From Pempheris klunzingeri (taxonomy: Eukaryota > Chordata > Actinopteri > Acropomatiformes > Pempheridae), in the NCBI RefSeq assembly GCF_042242105.1, contig NC_092019.1, forward strand, positions 18,211,328 through 18,275,327: DNA of 64,000 nt, in the 5' to 3' direction. The first letter of the stretch is position 1. Every line of letters starts with the position of its first letter. The notes under the pieces are model-generated. The model did not search any database. It was given only the letters and a program-made list of their open reading frames with translations, and was not told where the DNA came from. This document shows positions 35,701-45,900 of this stretch, piece after piece. The position numbers and the translations under genes were made by a program.

Positions 35701-36181
35701 ATCTGTCAAATTATTCATTCCACCATTATCATTAATTCATGTTAATCACATATTTTTCGTCTTCATGATATGAGCACTGTTATTCCTGCTTTAAGAAGCC
35801 TTACTTCACAAGTTTCTAGCAGCACCATTAAAATACCATCTGTATTTCCCCATGTGAGCGAATACATGTCAAATCTGATGTAGTGTGAGTTGTACTGGAT
35901 GTGAATCAGCCTGTGTCAACTGGTGGAGATGGATATTTGCTCTAATGTTCTTCATTTTGACTAGATCTGTGTCTTTGACTTGCAGTCAGGTGTAACCTGT
36001 TGTTACACCTGAGGGAAACCTATTGAGGATTTGACGCACAGGTTACACGCAGATCACACTGAACAAGAAGGCAGATGAAGTCTTTCTGTACCTTGAATCT
36101 CTCCTCTGAGGTAAGACTGATTTTTATTTCCAGATTTTCAATCTGTCTCAACTTCTTCTGCAGCTTCCTCACCTCCCCCAT
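22541..36181 (-). CDS. WD40-repeat protein with N-terminal coiled coil and C-terminal CaaX box, 13 exons
   Basis: Exons in transcript order are 36181-36092, 34438-34322, 33860-33623, 33282-33159, 32892-32771, 25505-25419, 25218-25129, 24739-24651, 23961-23736, 23544-23422, 23271-23106, 22891-22803 and 22653-22541. They join in one frame of 557 codons. Residues 1-52 form a Lys/Glu/Leu-rich coiled coil (begins MGEVRKLQKKLRQIENLE). Residues 70-148 are a polar, probably disordered linker. Residues 163-480 contain seven WD40 blades, including LLEGHNDIVTC, VSGSRDTTVKVW, LSGSADCYVKIW, ITGSDGGKVQAW, FSGSAEGGVSVW and VTGGRDLIVW, enough for a complete propeller. The tail is Asp/Glu/Gly-rich and ends WLRCVLQ; CVLQ fits a farnesylation CaaX box. 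I do not recognise the family. The junction between exons 2 and 3 is the weakest: the acceptor CACAG four bases upstream would break the frame. The 7.3-kb intron 5 is enlarged by an LTR retrotransposon. A membrane-tethered scaffold is inference. Confidence 0.85.
23629..23712. repeat. (CA)n and (GACA)n microsatellite
   Basis: About 36 CA units with GACA interruptions, then three GACA units. It sits 24 bases downstream of the donor of the exon ending at 23736, inside the WD40 gene's intron. Confidence 0.9.
25763..25766. repeat. Target-site duplication, left copy (TTAG)
   Basis: TTAG directly precedes the TG that opens the left LTR and recurs at 32432-32435 right after the CA that closes the right LTR. 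A 4-bp duplication is typical of LTR-element integration; a 5-bp ATTAG reading is possible because the LTR ends in A. Confidence 0.85.
25767..27475 (+). repeat. Left (5') LTR
   Basis: Starts TGTTGGGCTTCAC and ends AAAGCACAACA. It contains the hairpin array at 25981-26250, a (CA)n tract near 26930, an AATAAA signal at 27127-27132 and an AT-rich direct repeat near the end (TAATAATTATTAATTAT units). Small frames inside it are repeated unchanged in the right LTR and are not genes. Confidence 0.95.
25981..26250 (+). repeat. Array of seven hairpin units in the left LTR
   Basis: Five near-identical units of about 35-42 bases each contain GTCTCTCC, a six-base loop (TGAAGT or TTAAGT), then GGAGAGAC, so each can fold into an 8-bp stem. 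Two diverged units (CTCTCCTCCTGCAGAGGAGAG and a similar one) follow. The same array is at 30937-31206 in the right LTR. Confidence 0.9.
27478..27494 (+). promoter_or_regulatory. Primer-binding-site candidate
   Basis: TGGTGCCCCGTGTGAGG begins two bases after the left LTR, the usual place for pairing with a tRNA 3' end (TGG complements the tRNA CCA). I could not assign the tRNA. Confidence 0.75.
27932..28140 (+). repeat. Imperfect leader repeats upstream of gag
   Basis: Two diverged copies (27932-28005 and 28028-28096) share CACAGCGTGC, GCCCTGTGAA and a CTGCCGTG/CCAG block. A third partial copy is at 28112-28140. They lie in the untranslated leader between the primer site and gag. Confidence 0.7.
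28157..28382 (+). other. Candidate leader intron of the retrotransposon
   Basis: A strong donor (TTTTG then GTGAGTAAA at 28157) pairs with a strong acceptor (CCCCTTTTCAG ending 28382) only six bases before the gag start codon. Removing these 226 bases would leave GCAACAATGG at the gag start. Splicing is inferred from the sites alone. Confidence 0.45.
28389..30170 (+). CDS. Gag-like structural protein of the LTR retrotransposon
   Basis: A 593-codon frame from ATG at 28389 (context ACAATGG) to TGA. Residues 1-60 are a folded-looking N-terminus, about 75-130 a coiled coil (AAVEKEVEILRAQNASL), and 140-290 a Ser/Pro-rich linker. Residues 300-460 resemble a retrotransposon capsid region: FDPDN, VEDYFRELDYNL, VRLVWKTSSKAVHKFI, EYKLLRQALTEEF, then a segment on LFLRNLHP. 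The C-terminus is basic then acidic/Ser-rich with DSDSECLSPS. I found no CCHC zinc knuckle and no protease motif. Gag proteins assemble particles and package the element's RNA. This frame is intact, as expected for a young or trans-mobilised copy. Capsid assignment is by general pattern, not a named family hit. Upstream codons in frame lack an ATG. Confidence 0.85.
   Translation: MENPCVEQFISSVAQSLKPGYPEFINKLNFSECTEEIDSLLNNRCDAQTASKGSLLKCLLVTFHRQTSLALQSRAAVEKEVEILRAQNASLFHEVQAANKKALRYLEDLHTAELDLCSQKEEMYRLKSEHLARPESISQCDSGYSDSHSSTSDRFSFSPNRGHELFPPEHKFLGMKSAPQPPLRDRAQSHLTSHSSEADREELSSISSRRYSVPGPSFTSLHDTFLHACPSKDGTRTVQDCSASSLHHRQSGRCSAPVLPPQRSVGHDLHINDTSLVSPSQGPRLEELELLARSIDRFDPDNCDHQVEDYFRELDYNLIDLPHATEREKVRLVWKTSSKAVHKFIQSRPPSVRNEYKLLRQALTEEFSCATDDATAIVAALQIKHARREHPKEYYQRLRHAYFQGKNAPGLEESSTFKALFLRNLHPCVRTHVVLRTQEGDPSLQEIRKMTQVVWETIVSSKARGGTSEPPSSHTKVSDGSAAPKVHPHNQRKGGDKRPHRDTERNRQVRPLPRDRHSEHRSRRLPYAEIQARNRDQVAYGSDDDYSISDCSSEQGTDSDSECLSPSGYQERYSPGPRKNKSSRAHSFWSWQH
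30711..30722 (+). promoter_or_regulatory. Polypurine tract before the right LTR
   Basis: GGCAGGGGGGA immediately precedes TGTTGG of the right LTR, the expected place for plus-strand priming. It is short and interrupted by one C. Confidence 0.75.
30723..32431 (+). repeat. Right (3') LTR
   Basis: Offset from the left LTR by exactly 4,956 bases along its whole length, with no insertion or deletion and no base change that I noticed. It ends in CA directly before the TTAG duplication. Confidence 0.95.
32432..32435. repeat. Target-site duplication, right copy (TTAG)
   Basis: Matches the TTAG before the left LTR. The sequence then continues as ordinary intron. Confidence 0.85.
32731..32764. repeat. 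(GT)n microsatellite next to a WD40 exon
   Basis: About 15 GT units begin six bases past the donor of the exon ending at 32771 (minus strand), so this intron opens GTGAGG and then a CA repeat. A nearby + strand reading frame through it is spurious. Confidence 0.9.
34855..35310. repeat. Degenerate dispersed repeat (TACTT/AAGTA-rich)
   Basis: The stretch carries the alternating ACTTAAGTAAAAG, AAAGTAAAGAC, GTACTTTTTTACG phrases common to an abundant, badly decayed teleost interspersed repeat. Related phrases occur at 60690-61085 and 61550-61770. Boundaries are approximate. It lies in intron 1 of the WD40 gene. Confidence 0.4.
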
Positions 36182-37990
36182 TTGAAGCTCTCGTTTAAAA
36201 GCGCTGCGGGTCAACTACACGTTAAAATGACTCCTGACCGGGCAGAAAGAGTCAGAGACACGACATTGCCTTTGAATGTAAAGTCTGGAGGGGTTTTAAT
36301 AAATAAAGACGGATCAGACGGTTCGGCGGTGTGTTGGAAAGACGTGTCGCCGGATGTTGACGCCACAGCAGAGCTGCATTACTGTTCTTACAGCGACACC
36401 GTGTGGACCGTAAACGCACCGCCGTTTAAACGGTAAATGAAGGTGAAACTATGAGGCCGATACAATACAGTCTCCTTTAGTATCATCTTAAACAGAGGTG
36501 CTCGTGCATGGTTTAACATGCTACAGCAGTTCACCAACACAACTAAAGTCTGACTCATTAGAAGTCACCCGGAGGACAACAACAACACTGTGATATCTTC
36601 ATGCACTATTCAATCAGCTCGGATTTTTGAACTTCCAAGTCGCAAAGAGATAAAAAAAAAAAACAACCCTAACAATAATGGCTGTTTAGTTTTGTAAATT
36701 AAGTGCCACGAGCTTAATGGCAAGGGGAAGAGGAGAAAACATAACTTTATAACGATATTCATATATCTATATTATATCTTATCATTTTATTGAAAACTGA
36801 TATGCTTGACAACTAAACACCACAGAGTGGGAGTTGGCACACACTTCTGAATAGTTTTATGGACAAGTAAAAATGATGTATAGTTTATACGGTGAGCTCC
36901 ATTCCTTTAATATAAACTGCTGAGAAAGTAACCTTGTAAAACATTTAAATTACATAAAAATAGTGTAAAGAAACTTTATTGGGGATTTTCTTCGTCATAC
37001 ACCAGTGATGGATGAATGCTACTGTAGTGGAATATATTCCACTGTATGGTGCGGCGGTATTGTGCAGATTTGGAGGGAATGATTCTAAAAGCTGAACTAA
37101 ATGTGTTACAACCCCAAAGTGTTGTCTTATATGGCAGCTCAAAAACACAAAATGGTCAATTACATCGATGCAGGAGAAGAAAATTAACATACTGTCACTT
37201 TTAACCATAAACTGTTGAGAAGCTCGAGCCATTAAATGTTTTGCGTTTTGCTCAGTAGATTATGAAAATAGTTGTCAATTAATGTACATGAATTTTGATC
37301 AACCAACCATATAATCATTGCAGCTCCAGTCACAAGTAATCATTGTTTGACTATAAAGTATCACAAGCCAAAAAGCGTGGCCCCCTGATGCTAAAACCGA
37401 AGGCTGGTGTATCAATGGGGCAATGCCCCGGGGCTCCAGACCCTCAGGGATTCAAAGGCCTAAAATGGTCTGAGAGATCTGGGGCCCCCTGTCAGGTATA
37501 TTCAGCGCTCCTTGGACCTCTGGGGCTTGTGTAGGCTCTTTAGATAATCCACCCATGGTGTGAAGAGGACAAGGGCAAATAGAATGAAAATTATGGTAAT
37601 TATTAATTTGAATGACTGAAAGACAAATCATGAATTTCATGGCACACATCATTAACTCAAGGGAAATAAATGCGTCATTTCAGGGTCTAAATTAGTGGAA
37701 AGTGTGCTTTAATTTAGTAAAATAAGGGAATGATTTGTCATTTGGGCTATTTAATGGAATGATTTCTCAAAAGTTTCTTTTAACTCTCTCACATAGCGCA
37801 GTGTTGTGATCCGTCCGACAGCACGTGAACGCAGCATGCCGGCTGCCTCGGATGTAACAGTGAAACCGTCTGATGCGTTTAAGGTCCACTTTCAGTATGT
37901 AGCTACTGCTGCTGCTGCAGTAAGGGCACCAGACCAGCTGACCGGGGGTACAAGTTTGATCACCGACATGTTTAACCCCACCGTCCCTCG
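36182..37990. other. Divergent intergenic region between the WD40 gene and znf384
   Basis: The two genes start about 2 kb apart and point away from each other. Just upstream of the WD40 start codon is a GC-richer block (36182-36430), probably its 5' untranslated region and promoter. An 84-codon + strand frame covers this block but resembles nothing. The remainder is AT-rich with a GGGGCC-rich, repeat-like patch at 37375-37540. Confidence 0.5.
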
Positions 37991-38011
37991 GCGACAGGAA
38001 GTGACGTCACA

Positions 38012-38012
<1 letters not shown>

Positions 38013-38089
<77 letters not shown>
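38013..38089. repeat. (CA)n microsatellite, about 38 units, in the znf384 promoter
   Basis: Uninterrupted CA tract of 77 bases directly after the CRE at 38002-38009. It is the longest pure dinucleotide tract in the window. Confidence 0.95.
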
Positions 38090-38091
<2 letters not shown>

Positions 38092-38169
38092 CTTTTGTCT
38101 GACGACCTCATCCGGAGGAAGTGGAGCTCAGACGAGGCAGCTGCTTCACCGGAGGGAAAAAAAATCTCG

Positions 38170-38194
38170 AAAAAAAAAAAAAAAAAAAAAAAAA
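38170..38194. repeat. Poly(A) tract
   Basis: A run of 25 A residues about 80 bases after the CA tract. No target-site duplication or SINE body was noticed beside it. Confidence 0.9.
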
Positions 38195-39237
38195 GCAAAG
38201 GGGGAAACAAACTTCACTGGTTTTCAGGCATTTGGACTGATTTGAAAACTGAGCCCACATCGTCCCGGCCCAGGGGGGTTCCGGGTACGGACACGGAGCC
38301 GTCGTTACCGGTAAACGCCACTATTCTCCATGCAGTCGGTAGTGTTTTTCGGTAGATTTGCATGACTCTGCTGCCGCCTCTCTCCACCCGTCTCCACAGC
38401 CGGAAGTCTGTGAGGATGGTCTATTGGTTTTTTTCTCTTCGCTTCAGTTTTTTTTATCCTTTGTTTTTTTTTTTTTTCGCTTTGCTTGTTATTTTCTTCC
38501 CGAGCAGGAGGGCACTGCAGACACACAGTGCTGTCTGCTAGCTAACTGTATGTTAATCAGCATGTCGGGCCTGATTAACTACAAGATGCAAGGAGCCGAA
38601 ATGGAGTCCGTCTGCTGAGCCACGGCTTATTGTAAACATTACATACACCTTATTTGTTCCTAGAGATATTTGCTTTTTTCTGTTTCATGGAGCGTGATGT
38701 GTCTCTTTTGAGCAAACTTGTAGCTAAGAAGTTGTATCTGCTGTAAGTACCATGAAACTGAGGCCGGCTGCTGTATGTTGGTGCTAAAAAACAGTCCATG
38801 TCCTACAGCTGAAGCTCCCAGTTAAGAAAGCAGAACATTACAGGACGTGACAATGAACATCCCAGGTGCATAAACTCAAACGTACAAAGTTAATCTCAGA
38901 GAACAACATGTTAGTTTTATGTCTCTAACCATGTTTATGGACTTTGGCTGTCTTCCTATCAGCCTATCAAGGTGGTTATTAAACCTTTATAATTCCTCTG
39001 TAAGGTCAGTGCTCCTCTGTTTATCTGTTTTTTAATGGATACTCACCGGTAGGATCCCACAGGGCTGGGCCCAGGGCTGCATCATAGACTGCCTTAGGAG
39101 CTCCACACCTCCAGGGGCCCTCAGAAACCCCAGCGTCACTATATCATTTGATTAAATTTTCTCACCGCAGATATTTTGACCTCTCATACTGGGAAGAGCA
39201 CAGGTGTGATTCATGATATGAACTGAATAAACCTGGA

Positions 39238-39292
39238 GACCCTGAAACTGAAGCAGCTAAATGGAATTCAGCCATTAATAATGTTGTTGTAC
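39238..39292 (+). repeat. Short dispersed repeat, copy 2
   Basis: Matches 1278-1331 over about 50 bases (CCTGAAACTGAAGCAGCTAA core) with a few substitutions. It lies in the intron upstream of the znf384 start codon. Confidence 0.6.
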
Positions 39293-39543
39293 TTTGGCCT
39301 TTTGTAGTTTTGTCAGCATTAAAGGGCAGTTTCAGTTGACATGCTAAGGGACTTAGCAGGGGTCCAGCTATGTTACCTGAGGTTGAGACTGTGCCTTAAA
39401 CACATCAGAAAGCTTTCTACAGGTCGACTGCTGCATATACGAAAAAGTTGTATAAAACCTTTTCTGGCTACAGAGCAATCTGCATGAAGTCTGGTGAATA
39501 GTCCTCCCTGATAAGGACACTGATTCTGTACTTTTTTTATATA

Positions 39544-39577
39544 AACTTTATTGTTCCTGGAGAGGAACAATAAAGTT
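39544..39577. repeat. Perfect 14-bp-stem hairpin with AATAAA on both strands
   Basis: AACTTTATTGTTCC, a six-base loop, then GGAACAATAAAGTT. The stem is exact. Each arm holds AATAAA on one strand. It lies in a 5' intron of znf384. Confidence 0.9.
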
Positions 39578-39954
39578 GGAGTGTTTGTGTTTGTCAATGA
39601 ACCATAATTGGAAATGTAGACCTGAAATACTCCTGCGTTACTGATAATACTGACATTGATAAATAACTTTCTGATGCTAGTTCTTGTATATAAATTCCCA
39701 TCAATCAGGTTGGGAGTGATAACTGGTTATACTACTTTCACATTTGCGCCACAAAATGTGATGTTGCATTTTTTTCTAAATGGGGATCATTTGAGTTAAG
39801 TTGGATTACTCCTTTAACTGCTATGGTCTGTGCACTGTTTGTTAAGTCTTCGTAGTTTTGATATGTCATATTTATTACTGCAAAGTAATCAGTGGTAGTA
39901 GTGAGCAGGTCATCATTAGTAATCCATTGTTTCTGTTTTTGTTTCATTGCAGAT

Positions 39955-42900
39955 ATGATGGAAGATTCTCATTTTAATTCATCATATTTCTGGTCTCCCA
40001 TCCCTACCGTACCAGGACAGGTAAGACTGGACAAGAAATCAAGAAAATGTGGTTTCATCAGGATTTATGTAGAGAAACAGCTCCTCTTGAGCAGTGTTCA
40101 GTGACTACAATAAAAGGATCGAGCAGGTCAAGTCTGCTTTATCGATGAAAACACGTTCTTTCTACTGACAGATTGAGAATGCCGTCTTCCTGAATAAGGT
40201 GAAAGAGCAGCAGGAAAAGAATGCTTCCTTCTCTACATCCTCTGCACCCCATTACCAAACGGCTCTTCTCACCATCCCCACTCCCGGGACAAAGACAGAT
40301 GGAGGAGGGCAGGTTGGCAGTGTGGCACACCTCCACCCTCCTCACAGCACCCAGAACATCCTGCCCGTCTCCTCTACGGGGATCATGACAGCAGGTGAGT
40401 CTGTTTCTGCACGTAGAAGCCTCTGTTATTCATTTCACTATACATGTCACCTAATACCTAATGATCAAACCAGAAGAACACCAAAGGTTGAGGCTGGATA
40501 AAGATCCCACAAGTTTAGTCCTGAACCATAAAATAACAGCAGTGCATTGAATGTTTTTTTAGTTGATGAGAACAAATCTAAATTCCAGCTACACGGGACC
40601 TCTAGGCTGCACTGTGGGCAAGGACCAGAACAGCTGTGGGTAAAATGAACACCTGTGGGTCTCAGTTTATGCCACAACCTCAAGTCCTCTTCACACAATC
40701 AAACAGTGGCTCTGTGCTATCATACTCTTTTCTAGCATCTTAACACTCACAGTTTTGGCATATACACTTCTAGTTTTAGAATATTACACATATACACAAA
40801 ATGTGATGTGAATACATTTTATAAACTGACTACTGGGGATTTCCTGAACGTAAAGGACACCCTTCATCTCAGACTGTTATCATGGGAAGAGCGCTGGCCA
40901 CAATTATCAGCTTTGAAAATTCTTGGATTTCGCTCTTTGTAATGTGTGGTTGTTGGTTTTTTTTCTGTCTTGATTTCTGTCCATATTTGTTTTCGGTGAA
41001 GCGGGTCTGGTCATCACAACTCCTCAGGGAACGCTCGTCTCTCCCACCTCCTCTCAGTCGTTCGTCTCTGGTCATCCGGCGACAACTATGATCGTTTCAG
41101 CACTCCACTCTCCAGGTAAAACGCACAAAATGGCACACATACCACACGATTACTCCGGCATATGGTTCTAAAATGTAATGCCCTGATGGAGTTTTTTTTC
41201 TGTAAGACAGGCTGTCATTTAATCAATTGCATTCAAGCACACAACAACTTCACTTGATAGTTAAATTCTAAACACATTTAAACTTCATCAGATGTTTCTT
41301 GGGTGCATCTGCAGCCACATTTACTGTATTATTGAGTAAGAATGTAATTCACTTAACTGTCAAAAAAAGGGAGTAAATGAAAATAACTTATTGTTTCTCA
41401 AATGTACTGATAATGAGGAGTAGTAGTAGTAGTAGTAGTGTTGCATTTGATGAAATTGATATGAAACACCAGTGTAGATGGAATATAGTAATGGACCAAC
41501 TACTCATAACAAATTTAGTTTAACTACCCATAAAAAAACACTGTATTCTAGTAGCATTAATGACTGTATCCTGGCTGAAATCAGCGTTTTCACAGTTGTC
41601 TGTGTGGTCCTGGTTTGTGTAGGCATATATATATACAGTGCTGTGAAAAAGTATTTGCCCCCTTACAGATTTCTTCTGTTTTTGCTTTATTGTCACACTT
41701 ACATGTTTCAGATCATCAAACAAATTTTAATATCACACAAAGATAAATACAAAAAGCAGTTTTTAAATGATGATTTCATTTATTAAGGGAAAAAAGCTAT
41801 CCAAACCAACCTGGCCCTTTGTATTTACTCAGGTTATTTATTAAAATTGGTTTGATGATCTGAAACATGTAAGTGTGACAATAAAGCAAAAACAGAAGAA
41901 ATCTGTAAGGGGGCAAATACTTTTTCACAGCACTGTATATATATATATTTGCTTATGTGAGAGTAAGTTTTTGAGAATGCGAGAATCAGCAGAACCAAAA
42001 AACAAAAAAAAAATCAACCTCTGCAACATTTAATGTGCTGTGGCCCGACGATGAAATAAAATCAGATTTTGTTCAGTTTGCTTTTAATGATATCTCTGAT
42101 GTATGAACCCAGTCGAGCACTTCTCTTCAAAGCACAGATTGTTCTCAGGAGTTACAATGCAACAAAACCAGAAAATGAGCAGCTATTGATTCAATTACTA
42201 CCCAGGCTGTGCCAGTAACTAACGGTTCTTATGGGCTTTTGAAAAAATGAAAAGTATCTTCCAAGTTCAAGTGATGCTGCCACAGCTTGCCTATAAAATA
42301 TTGGCATGCTTTTGTATTTAGTTCAAACCTTTTGTTTGAAGCGTTATTCATTTGATCATTTCAAATTGTTTTTAAAGCTCAATTTTTCACCAAGATGTTA
42401 GTTACACCTGAATTAATGAGCATATTAAAACATGAGACCGTCTGCAGCATGCTTCAATTTTGAGTTTGATGTCAGTACACCTACAGACTAACATGTAGAG
42501 GGATATTTATATACAGAAGGGCCCAAACTCAGAGAGCTTGCAAACCCCTGCTGTGTAGGTCAATAGTTTTCTCGCCCCTCAACCTGCTGCTGTTGATCCT
42601 GTTGTAGATAAAAAAGAAGCAGATGGGATGTCTCATGTGGTCGTGATGCCAGCGCCCTCCAAACGAGGCCGAAAGAAGAAGACAGCACTGTCCCGGGTCA
42701 GTCCTATGGGCGGACCGGGAAATGAAACATTAATACTGGCTCATCTGACAGCCGGTGGCCAGGTAAGTAAGTTCAGGTAGAGAAAAGGGAAATCTGAGTC
42801 AATAAAACGATGATCAGGTAACTTTTGATGTTATTTTTGACAGGTGACGTCTCTGCAGCATCATAGTGGAGACCCATATGACCTGTCAAATGAAGAGGAG

Positions 42901-45900
42901 GACCATGGCCCTAAAGATAGCACTAAGACATACAGGTACAGAGTCAAAACAACACGTGCCGTGCATCCCCATTTCTCCTCGCGCTAGCTGTGGAATGCAA
43001 GCCCACCTGCTTCTCTGTGTCCTGTCGAAATCAGCGTAGAGATGTTCAGCTTTTATATACAAACTAAGTCCTGCTGGACATAAGCGTTTGACACACAGGG
43101 ACACCTCTTCTAAGCACACTTCACTGCATGTCATGGCAGAAGACGCCTGCTTCGTAGTGGACGGTTGATTCTTTCTCTTAATGTATTTGACATACAAATA
43201 CATCAAGTGCTTCATAGACACTCTCCCCGTGTCTTCACACACTGGACATGATTTGCTACCTGGCCACTGCTGTCTCTTTGCCTTTATACAGCATGCTCTT
43301 TGAGTTGTAAACTCTCAAGCACTCTTGCGTCCTGTTCTCTCATTTTTTATAGTATCTACGTACCTTTCCCTGTCAGTTTTCACTGATTTCTCCCTTTCCC
43401 ATCTTTCCCTCTGTTCACATGTCTTTTACATTTGATTTATCCCCATCTTCTTTGGTTTATGTTGTATTATTCATTTTCCTTTTTATTGTTTCATTCTCTA
43501 TCATATCTGATTTCTATGGGTCAATCCTACATTCCTCTGTCTCCTTCCAACATCTTCTTTTTTTCTCCTTTTCCTCTGTCTTCTCTTGTGTCTCCTTTTC
43601 TGTGTATGTGTCCCTCTTCTTTCTCCTTGTTCTTCCATCCCGCCCTCCCATTTCTGTGTCTCTCCGCCTGTAGGTGCCGGATGTGTGCGGCGACCTTCCT
43701 CAGTAAGTCTGACATGCAGATCCACTCCAAGTCGCACACAGAGGCCAAACCTCACAAGTGTCCTCACTGCGCCAAGTCATTCGCCAACTCCAGCTACCTG
43801 GCCCAGCACATCCGCATCCACAGCGGGGCCAAGCCTTACACCTGCTCCTACTGCCAGAAATCTTTCAGGCAGCTCAGTCATTTACAGCAGCACACACGGT
43901 ACTGCAGACCCCCCCTCCCCGTTGCCAACCCTGTACCATATTCCCCTGTCCTGTTAACTTGTCCTGTTAACTCCTGCCAAGTGCCTTTTAAAAGCCCAGA
44001 CTCCTATCTCTTCTACTTCCTCCTGGGGAAGACATTTGAGAGGTGTACAGATGCATATTTCACTGCCATGTAGATATTGGCTTGCATGCTACCAGATCCA
44101 TCCAGAAGTGACCTTTACAGAAAATTACTATTCAAATGACACCTTTTTAAGTTGGGCTCGGCCCATAACATTTTTCATAATTTATCCAATAACCAGAATT
44201 TCCATTTAAAATGCATGGAGCTCTGTTTTATTAATTGATACAATGAGACTTTGATAATATCTTTCTGTTTTCATTTGTGCGTGTGCACTATACCTGCTTC
44301 TCTCTGTACTGCTTGCATTTGCATTGTATTTTCCCGCTTTAAACATTTCTTTTGTCTGACCTATCATTTCTTCTGCCAGTGCTTCTTCAACAGAAACACA
44401 CACGTACACATTTAGAAATACATGTCGAAGTGACGAAGGCAGACTTCGTACCATTGTGCTTCCCCATGTAACCCATTGTGTTATTATTCGGTATACTTCC
44501 TCATCAATGCTTTTTCTTACTTTCTCCATTGAATAGCATTTGTGCCACAATAATCCTTAGCTGCCATGCTCTGCTTTCCTGCTCTCTGCACTCATTTTGC
44601 AATCATCCTGTTGCTGCTCTTTTTGGCTGTCGTCCAATCAATTTGCAGTCATTTCTGGAAGCATGTTGATCTGAATGGATGTATTTGTAAAAGCCTTGAA
44701 TTACTGTTGCTATATTTAATATTTTGCTCTTTTGTTTATACATCCCATATCATCTAGGACAGAAGGATGTGTGTAAAAAGGACAGAATCAAGATAATTCA
44801 CTCACGCTGTTATTTTATGGTTTTATGGACATTTATATTAAGAACATAAATTATCACTGACACTGCACAGAGCAGAAAAAGTGAAAAATCATACAGGATT
44901 TTCACTTTTGTTATTTGTTATACTGCTCCAATCTGCTGTTTACTCTGGAATAGCCTTCCTGACAAGTGGCAATCACTTTGAATTATGTGGCCAGCACAGT
45001 ATCGTGTTTGTCCTCAGTCTGCTTTTACAATACCCTTTCCCTTTCTTTTTCACCCTTCTGTCCGCCCTCATCAGGAACCACACAGAGTCAAAGCCTCACA
45101 AGTGTCCCCATTGTACCAAGTCATTTGCCAACTCCAGCTACCTGGCCCAACATGTCCGCATCCACACAGGAGTGAAACCCTACACCTGCTCATACTGCCA
45201 AAAGTGCTTCAGACAGCTCAGTCACCTTCAGCAGCACAACAGGTAAGTGAATCACTGGTCTTGGGTTTCTCATCTGCCTCAGTGTCTTTCTGCAGTCAGG
45301 TTAGATCATCATGGAAGTGGTAGGAGTCTGCACATGTACATGTATGTGGTTTTTTTCTTTATTCAGGATTCACACCGGAGATCGGCCATACAAGTGCTCC
45401 CATCCAGGCTGTGAGAAATCCTTCACACAGCTCTCAAATTTACAGGTGTGAAAGTATTTACTTTTCTTCTCATGCAGTGAGTGCATGTAATGTAATGTGT
45501 TGGGTATTACCAGTCTCACAGAATGCTTCGCTGCACTGTAAAACTTTTATAGACGTTTTTTTTTTTCGCTAACTATTTTTTTCCCCAGTCTCACCGGCGT
45601 CAACACAACAAGGACAAGCCCTATAAGTGCACCAACTGCAATAAAGGATACATAGATGCAGCAAGCCTGGAAGTGCACATGTCCACACACACAGTCAAAC
45701 ACGCGAGGATCTACTCGTGTGGTCTCTGCAACCGCACTTATACCTCAGTAAGACAAATGTCCATTTCTGAAGAGCATTTCTACATGAAACACTATGAATC
45801 GCCTCTCTGGCAGCAGACTCCTGGCAGCTACTTTACCTCGTGTAGTCATGTGTCCACTGTTTCCCCTCTACCTATCCTCCCCTCATCTCAGGAGACGTAT

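Larger units (their letters stand above)
37994..38310 (+). promoter_or_regulatory. znf384: Probable znf384 promoter and 5' untranslated exon
   Basis: A composite ACAGGAAGTGACGTCAC at 37994-38010 joins an ETS core (GGAA) to a perfect CRE (TGACGTCA). A second ETS-type site, GGAGGAAGTGG, is near 38112, and the sequence is CpG-rich to about 38330. A donor-like TTACCG then GTAAAC at 38311 could end a noncoding first exon. The transcript start is not visible. A 77-base CA tract and a 25-base A tract lie inside this block. Confidence 0.5.

Noticed and set aside
36182-36436. 84-codon + strand frame beside the WD40 start codon
   Set aside because: It overlaps the likely 5' leader and promoter of the minus-strand gene, resembles nothing, and has no splice or polyadenylation context of its own.
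43501-43767. Lys/Arg-rich minus-strand frame opposite a znf384 exon
   Set aside because: It is antisense to the T/C-rich intron end and the conserved finger exon, which explains it fully.
43899-44073. Read-through extension of znf384 exon 6 to a stop at 44073
   Set aside because: The added residues resemble nothing, whereas splicing at 43898 joins in phase to the finger exon at 45075.
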